Assembly (NCBI GenBank): GCA_020740775.1
Contig: JAHEWK010000022.1
Coordinates: 248,001-312,000 of the forward strand
Direction: 5' to 3'
Source: Ilyonectria destructans
Taxonomy: Eukaryota > Ascomycota > Sordariomycetes > Hypocreales > Nectriaceae
DNA length: 64,000 nucleotides
Shown here: piece after piece, positions 58,957 to 64,000 of the stretch
Numbering within the stretch: position 1 is the first letter of the stretch
How the letters are laid out: each line of letters begins with the position of its first letter
Position numbers and translations under genes: made by a program
Notes under the pieces: model-generated
Databases searched by the model: none
Told to the model about the DNA's origin: nothing
The model's input: only the letters and a program-made list of their open reading frames with translations

Positions 58957-59783
58957 CTGTTCGTAGAGAGCACAGAGAAAATATCTAATTGATCAAGAAC
59001 TCAGTAAAATTATAGACAACAAGTCTTTAATGAATTCTATGTCGCCTTTTTATTTTCTATTCAAGAACCTGGGGAAACTCCAGACATTAAGCCTTTAAGC
59101 TACTACATCTCTCTCTTCCTTCCATTCTCCATCTCCATCTCTATTCACAGCCGTCACTCTGGCATCGCCCATTTCTCACTTCAGCCAAAGCATTTATTCT
59201 CATCATGATTGATTGCGCAACTATCCTTCGACCATGTAGCTCTTGTTACCCACAGCTACCTGCAAAGCCAATTCCCAACACCACCAAAGACTTCATCACC
59301 GTGGTTCCGAGTCCTAAAACGCCCCCAGGCAGGGTAAATCCCGCCTGGCCGAACACCTCTTTGATGTACGTCCCGTGTGCTTTGCCAAAAACTTACATAC
59401 AAGTGAAATTTCGGGTTCGTTTCTCTCATCAAAGCTTCACCTTCAGAGAGTCACATCCCGCTAAGAATCCCGTTGGCAAGTCCCGAAAGGCTTGCCCACT
59501 GACCACGAACCCCAGACACCGATCCTTGTCCGGATGTTCCACTCGTCACGAATTGTTGCACGGGCCGAAAAGTGAAGATTAGAAGAAAAAAAGGGTTGGC
59601 AAGCGGCCAAAAGTTCGAAATCCCGTGGCCCCCTATGGATTGGCGGTTTGAGCCCTCGGATGTCGCCTTTATCAGGGAGACGCCACCATCCCCTCATTGC
59701 GGAAAGAAAGGGTCATCCATGGAAGTCATTTTGCCGTCCGAGGAAACCAATTCACCTTGGACATCGGCGAATTGCAACTCGTT
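58957..59783. other. intergenic, no gene recognised
   Basis: Where the first exon of the Mis13-like gene would be expected; no in-phase exon with ATG and donor found. A CT-rich stretch at 59100-59150 could be an old promoter leader. Confidence 0.45.
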
Positions 59784-61030
59784 CTATGAGAAACGCCGTT
59801 GGACACCCTGGCCAGCCATGACCGGTTGATTGGGCATGGGGGCACCCATGCCATAGGGGTTCATCTGGGGGTTGAAGGGTTCGACAACCTGAGACATGAA
59901 GGCACTGTGGAGACCCTGCTGTTGCGTAACTGGGCAGTCCTTGTGTGCGAGAAGGAGTGTCTTCAGGCTGACCACTCCTTCTCTGAGCTGGGTGATCTGC
60001 GAAGTCAGAGCATCGTTCTCGGTGCTGAACATCTCCACCTTGGTCTGCAGGTTGGCAAGCCACTGCTTTTTTCTTTGACGGCACTTCATGGCAGCAGCAC
60101 TATGACATGTCAGTAACCATGGTTCAATACATATATTAGAATTTCGAGTAAGACATACCGCTTTCGCTGAAGGAAGTTCTTGCGTTTCTCCTCATCTGTC
60201 ATGTTGGTTTTGGTTCCGTTTTCATCATACTTCATGTTAGACTCGTCGGACATATCCATGTCTTGAGGCATAGTGACAGCCCCGCTATTGGCCTTGGACT
60301 TCTTGTTCAGAGGTGCCTTTGCGGGAGCCTCATCGGCTTTTCTTCGACCATTTGTGGCAGGGGGGCTCTTCTTACCCTTGCCTCGTATATTGGGTCGGGC
60401 CTGGTCGCTATCGTCCGAGGCGACGCTACCTTCGCTCACACCGCGAGCGGAACCGATCGAGCCACCACTGGCGATCAACATCTGCGGCCAGGTGTTCATA
60501 TTCTGGGGCACAACAGGGGCTGTGTGTGAGTGGCTCGTTGCGCCCCAAGTGACAGCAAACTGGTTCGTCGATTGGGCCCCGTTCCTGCCCTGGGTAAGCA
60601 TGAAAAGGCCGTTAGCGGCGTCGTTGTCGTGAGGGTCAAAGGGACGGGATGTGGGCTTCGTCTCAGACTTGACAACCACAGCACCCTTGGGGATCTCTTG
60701 AGGTTAAGACGTTACGCGGAGCCTGTTGGGATTGTCCGGACGGTCGCTGAACACAGTTTGTTTGCTCTCTCTTGGCATCCGCGCTCATAGCAGTGCGATA
60801 GAAATCTATGGTGCTAGGCGTCGCCCCTCCACTGGCAAGCTGGGCAAAGAGGGCTTGGGAGTTGGGACTGGGCGCAGGGAACATAGACCCGCTGCCGCCC
60901 GGAGTCAAACCCGTCCTCAAAGAAGATTCGTTAGGTGTAGGGAGGCGGTGCAAGGGGTCTGGCGGCGTCGGCATTGGACGCGACCTCTGATTTCACGAGC
61001 GGCTCGGCTTTTGCGTCGGTCGGGGCATCT
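59784..61030 (-). pseudogene. atfA: AtfA-like bZIP transcription factor, decayed
   Basis: The clearest exon (60099-59784) reads MKCRQRKKQWLANLQTKVEM, a leucine-zipper stretch (NDALTSQITQLREGVVSLKT) and LLLAHKDCPVTQQQGLHSAF, the C-terminus of ATF/CREB-type AtfA. A 59-bp intron separates it from an exon ending MTDEEKRKNFLQRKR. Further upstream, DNDAANGLFMLTQGRN and, in another frame, TPNESSLRTGLTPGGSGSMF and GGATPSTIDFYRTAMSA match the AtfA middle region. These pieces need at least two frame changes plus a TAA near 60705, and the N-terminal third is missing. The basic region reads QRKRAAAMKCR where ATF proteins have an invariant Asn (ERNRVAALKCR-type). AtfA normally acts in oxidative and osmotic stress with the SakA/Hog1 kinase. 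This copy is probably non-functional. Confidence 0.8.
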
Positions 61031-62675
61031 GCGAGAGGCTAGACGTAACGAGAAGCTAGACGTAAGTAGGACGGACGGTGACGACGATATTGACGGAGAC
61101 AGGCGATGAGGACGGAGGCACAAGGCGGGGACGAAGACGGCAACGGTAGGTGGATGGGGATGACGGGAAGCGATGACGTCATGGCAGAGAAACCAAGATG
61201 GGAGGATGGGGTGGAGGGGGTTGCGGGGTTCAGGGGTGGATTTCTTTGACTGATTTGGGGACTTTGACTCACTTCTGGCTGAGACGTCGGAGGTTGGAAA
61301 AGACGTCAGAGATGACGTGAGGCAGCGAAAAAGAAGGCGCAAAAAAAGGGACAAGGACCGGGGTGCCGTCGCTGACAAAATGCCACCTCGAGGAGGACGG
61401 GGACTCGCACTGTGCTGTCTGTACTGTCGATGGCATCGTCCGATTTCCCTCACCTCAACCCAACTGGCTTGTCGCGACGACGATCACTGCGGCGTGTTGC
61501 TCAACTGGGCCGACCCGCCCCGTTTGCGTGTGTTTTGTGTTTGCTACTGCGCATCTTACATCGACCGGCTAGGCTCGCTCGGACGAGATATCAGTCGTAG
61601 TCACAGCAGGTTCCCCAATCTTTTGGTGCCGCCGTCTCATCCCTCAAGCGCTTTGGCCTTGGTCAGCTTCACGATTGCTGTCACTATTGCGACAGGTACT
61701 GTACAGGTCTCGGAGCCGAAATACAGTGTGTGAAAGCGCCTGCAAGTCCAAGGTTACAATGGAGACTCCCTCTTGAATGTCTGCCCCATAAATACCGGCC
61801 GGGGGGACCAGTCGTTGCTCCCCCGATGATGTAGAGACCTCCCGTTCCTGCGGTGTATCAGGTAGTGGAAAGAGCTCCGGGAAGTCGGACCGGGCTACTA
61901 TACTCGAGCAGAATACGCCCCCTTTCAGCAAATATTGTAGTATTTGGACGAGTTTCTGGTCAGGGAAGTTGGAGACTGTTAGATTGTGGCGCCTAACAAC
62001 GTCTTGGATGGCTTTCTGCTTGCGCAGGGCGGTGTTTTAATGTATACTCAAAACCCGGTGTACTGCATATGGCGAGAAGCGATAGGCAGGGAGCTACGTC
62101 TGGGGTACATGGTGAGAGGCCGCAAGGCCAAGGAGCGTGGGGTAGCCGTTTCGCCGATGTTTTCCCGACCCTGGCTGAGTTGGGCGCTGGTTGTTCCGCG
62201 GAGTAGCCTTGGGGGGACTTGTGTTGTGAGGTCAACGATATGTATTGGGTTGAGTTGACTAGGCTAGCTAGGCGACGCTATTCCGGGCCGTAAGGGCCCT
62301 GGCTGCCTGAGGCCACAACCGCGGGACCCGCGGCTGTGGGCTACGTTCAACAACTTGTAACGACCCCGTTCCTGAGGACTTTCGATTTTTACAGAGCGCG
62401 AAACGCGCCCCGTTCCCGACGCGATGGCCTGCACCTTTATCAACCTCCCCAAAAGTTTCGCCACACGGCAAGTCAATGGGCTCTTTGGTTTCGCGCTACA
62501 AACGCCAACCTATTAATGCAAGCGCCCTGTGGCAGGCAGGGCGAGATGAGAGCTAGGTTTCCTGGAGCACTGTGACAACGAATCTTCGAATCGGGGCAAG
62601 TTTAAGACCTGCACTCAGGGGAGCCCAATGTTGGTCGCGAACCTGGACAGAGTCGAAGCTCGCAAGGGCGACACA
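61031..62675. other. intergenic, no gene recognised
   Basis: Overlapping long frames on both strands near 61300-61730 lack any motif and reflect GC bias. No first exon for the AtfA-like copy is apparent. Confidence 0.5.
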
Positions 62676-63464
62676 ATGGACGGGAGCGATGAAGATGAAG
62701 ATGAGGTTGACAACGAACTTGAAGATGAGTTGTGAGGTTCTTGGCTGCTACGAGCTTAATACAATACTAACGAATCTAAGTTTCATTGTAAAGACGATCA
62801 AAAACCACTACGTCGACAGAGATGTTAGCATGTTGCGTCCAGCTAGGCCATATCTGTAACTGACGTCTTTCTAGGGAGCTCTCAAATTTCTGGTTCAGTG
62901 GGAGGGCTATGAGAGCAAGAAAGACTGGACGTGGGAACCAGAGGACAATCTCAAGTATGTATTAGGCACTCTACTTTATCCTGCAGTTTTCTAATTAGCG
63001 CATTTTCTTTAGGGTGTCAGGCGAAGAGATTCTCAATGAGTATTTTAATAAGATTGGTGGAAGACATAAGATCTTCAAGGAATCAAACAAAGCGGCTCAG
63101 ACCAGAAAGCGAAGACGGGCGACAAATAGCGCCACTAACACGACTGCTAAGCGATTGCAAGGAAACGAGGCGCATTTGGCTGATAAGACTTCACCCGCAA
63201 CTGTGAAGAATTGGAGCCCTCCTTCAGGGTCATGGGAGGATGAGATTGAGACAATTGACGCGTGTGAGGACGGCAGCAATGAGAAGCTGGTCGTTTTTCT
63301 TATATGGAAGAACGGCGAGAAGACCAAGCATGACACGCAAACTATCTACAAGAAGTGTCCGCAGAAGGTAGTTCATCCCTGCCTCACCTCATCAGCTCGT
63401 CGGTTTCATTGTTGACACGAAACAGATGCTTCAGTTCTATGAACGACACATTGTCATGGGCTGA
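62676..63464 (+). CDS. hepA: HP1-family chromodomain and chromoshadow protein
   Basis: Five exons in phase: 62676-62731, 62781-62823, 62875-62954, 63013-63367 and 63426-63464, about 190 residues. After an acidic N-terminus (GSDEDEDEVDNELEDEF) the chromodomain reads FIVKTIKNHYVDRDGALKFL and VQWEGYESKKDWTWEPEDNL, with the aromatic cage residues (Phe, Trp, Tyr) retained. A basic hinge (RKRRRATNSA) follows, then a chromoshadow domain (NWSPPSGSWEDEIETIDACE, KLVVFLIWKNGEKTKHDTQT, KMLQFYERHIVMG). HP1 binds methylated H3K9 through the chromodomain and dimerises through the shadow domain; HepA is the Aspergillus member. The N-terminus is short, so an upstream exon may be lost or unrecognised. All exons are open; it could be active, perhaps as an extra paralog. 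Confidence 0.85.
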
Positions 63465-64000
63465 GGCCTGGTATAGGGGCACGAGCTATGCCGTGCCGGT
63501 CCCGACCTAGCTAGGCGAGATTGACCTTCCCTTCTGCTAGCTACTACCCTGCAAGTGAGAGCTCTGCTTTATAACTGTAAGCTACGCTTAGCTTAGCTCC
63601 TTCTACTTTGCTGCTTCTTAGTCTTAGATAGACCAATCCACCGCACCCTTTCGTTGAACAAACCCAGGGCCAGCCCTTCACATTGCGGCGCTGAAGACCT
63701 ATATCGCAATTGCCTCCTGGATTCCACTAACAGGACTTCAGATGGGGCTGGCCTACTTGTCAAACAAGGTGGGACCACTACGCCGAAGAGCACGCAGCTC
63801 GGACAGAATCTCAAAGTCCAGAGTTCTATGCTGGAGAGCAAGCAGATCTTCCTGATGGCAACACCTGGTCTAACGTAGAATACGCTACAGAGAAGTTTAT
63901 TCAGCAGTTTCTGGTCGGAATCCATGGTTGTGGTGGTCAGAAGTATCGAAAATCTCTAGCAACGCACATGGATGCCGAGGGATCATATAACCACCACGAA
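63465..64000. other. window end, no gene recognised
   Basis: Several gctagctaggc-like short repeats near 63510-63600 and no coding motif. Confidence 0.45.

Noticed and set aside
61317..61733. 138-codon plus-strand frame
   Set aside because: Overlaps other long frames on both strands, has no motif and shows no gene-like features.
1..64000. tRNA, rRNA or riboswitch genes
   Set aside because: Nothing with a cloverleaf-consistent A/B-box arrangement or rRNA-like sequence was noticed by eye; a tRNAscan/Infernal run would be decisive.

Overview
The window looks like an accessory, transposon-rich stretch of a filamentous ascomycete genome, most likely Eurotiales (Aspergillus/Penicillium type). The reasons are: intron-rich genes with 50-90 bp GT-AG introns and CTAAC/CTGAC-like branch points; fungus-specific families (LaeA-like methyltransferase, DUF6536 membrane protein, fungal transcription-factor domain, AtfA-type bZIP, Mis13, HP1); and typical fungal mobile elements (hAT, Fot1/pogo, Ty3/gypsy chromovirus, Crypton, Tad-like LINE). 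No bacterial operon logic, CRISPR array, rRNA or convincing tRNA was seen.

Layout from left to right. 0-7 kb: hAT C-terminal relic, an intact five-exon membrane protein gene (1212-2566, minus), a pogo-type relic, an apparently intact C2H2 zinc-finger gene (5455-6689, plus) and a solo LTR. 8.8-17.3 kb: a transposon graveyard with a 5'-truncated, frameshifted chromovirus, a Fot1/pogo copy flanked by perfect 199-bp inverted arms, a hAT copy split by a second solo LTR, and a chromovirus integrase tail. 17.8-23.3 kb: two host-type genes, a DUF6536 membrane protein (minus) and a fungal transcription-factor-domain protein (plus). 23.5-27.1 kb: a hAT relic and a Crypton recombinase stopped by one nonsense codon. 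28.1-32.9 kb: a large broken gene plus a small intact cysteine-rich gene, both plus strand and of no named family that I can assign; this is the best candidate for an undescribed unit. 33.4-36.5 kb: a structurally complete hAT element with terminal inverted repeats and a perfect 8-bp target duplication. 36.9-37.8 kb: a secreted SH3 plus GH24 lysozyme. 39.9-42 kb: a third solo LTR, an AT-hook gene start cut off by repeats, and a LINE fragment.

42.2-47.1 kb holds a two-gene specialised-metabolism remnant on the minus strand: an adenylation-domain protein fused to a ferric-reductase-like membrane oxidoreductase (its ATP-binding core A3 motif is missing) and a nine-exon LaeA-like methyltransferase with a 7-nt microexon and an in-frame stop. 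Then come an enoyl-CoA hydratase pseudogene, the WD40 tail of an NLR-like gene, and a large C2H2 protein with duplicated SUMO-interaction-like motifs. The right end (56-64 kb) carries a hAT relic, a minisatellite, and three chromatin/stress-type genes: Mis13-like (damaged, its 3' end inside the minisatellite), AtfA-like (frameshifted, bZIP basic-region Asn replaced by Lys), and an HP1-like chromodomain/chromoshadow gene that still reads through.

Taken together, genes with canonical families are often decayed here while several element ends are crisp (target duplications of three LTRs and one hAT), which fits a recently active, poorly constrained accessory compartment. All exon structures are manual inferences from reading frame and splice consensus.
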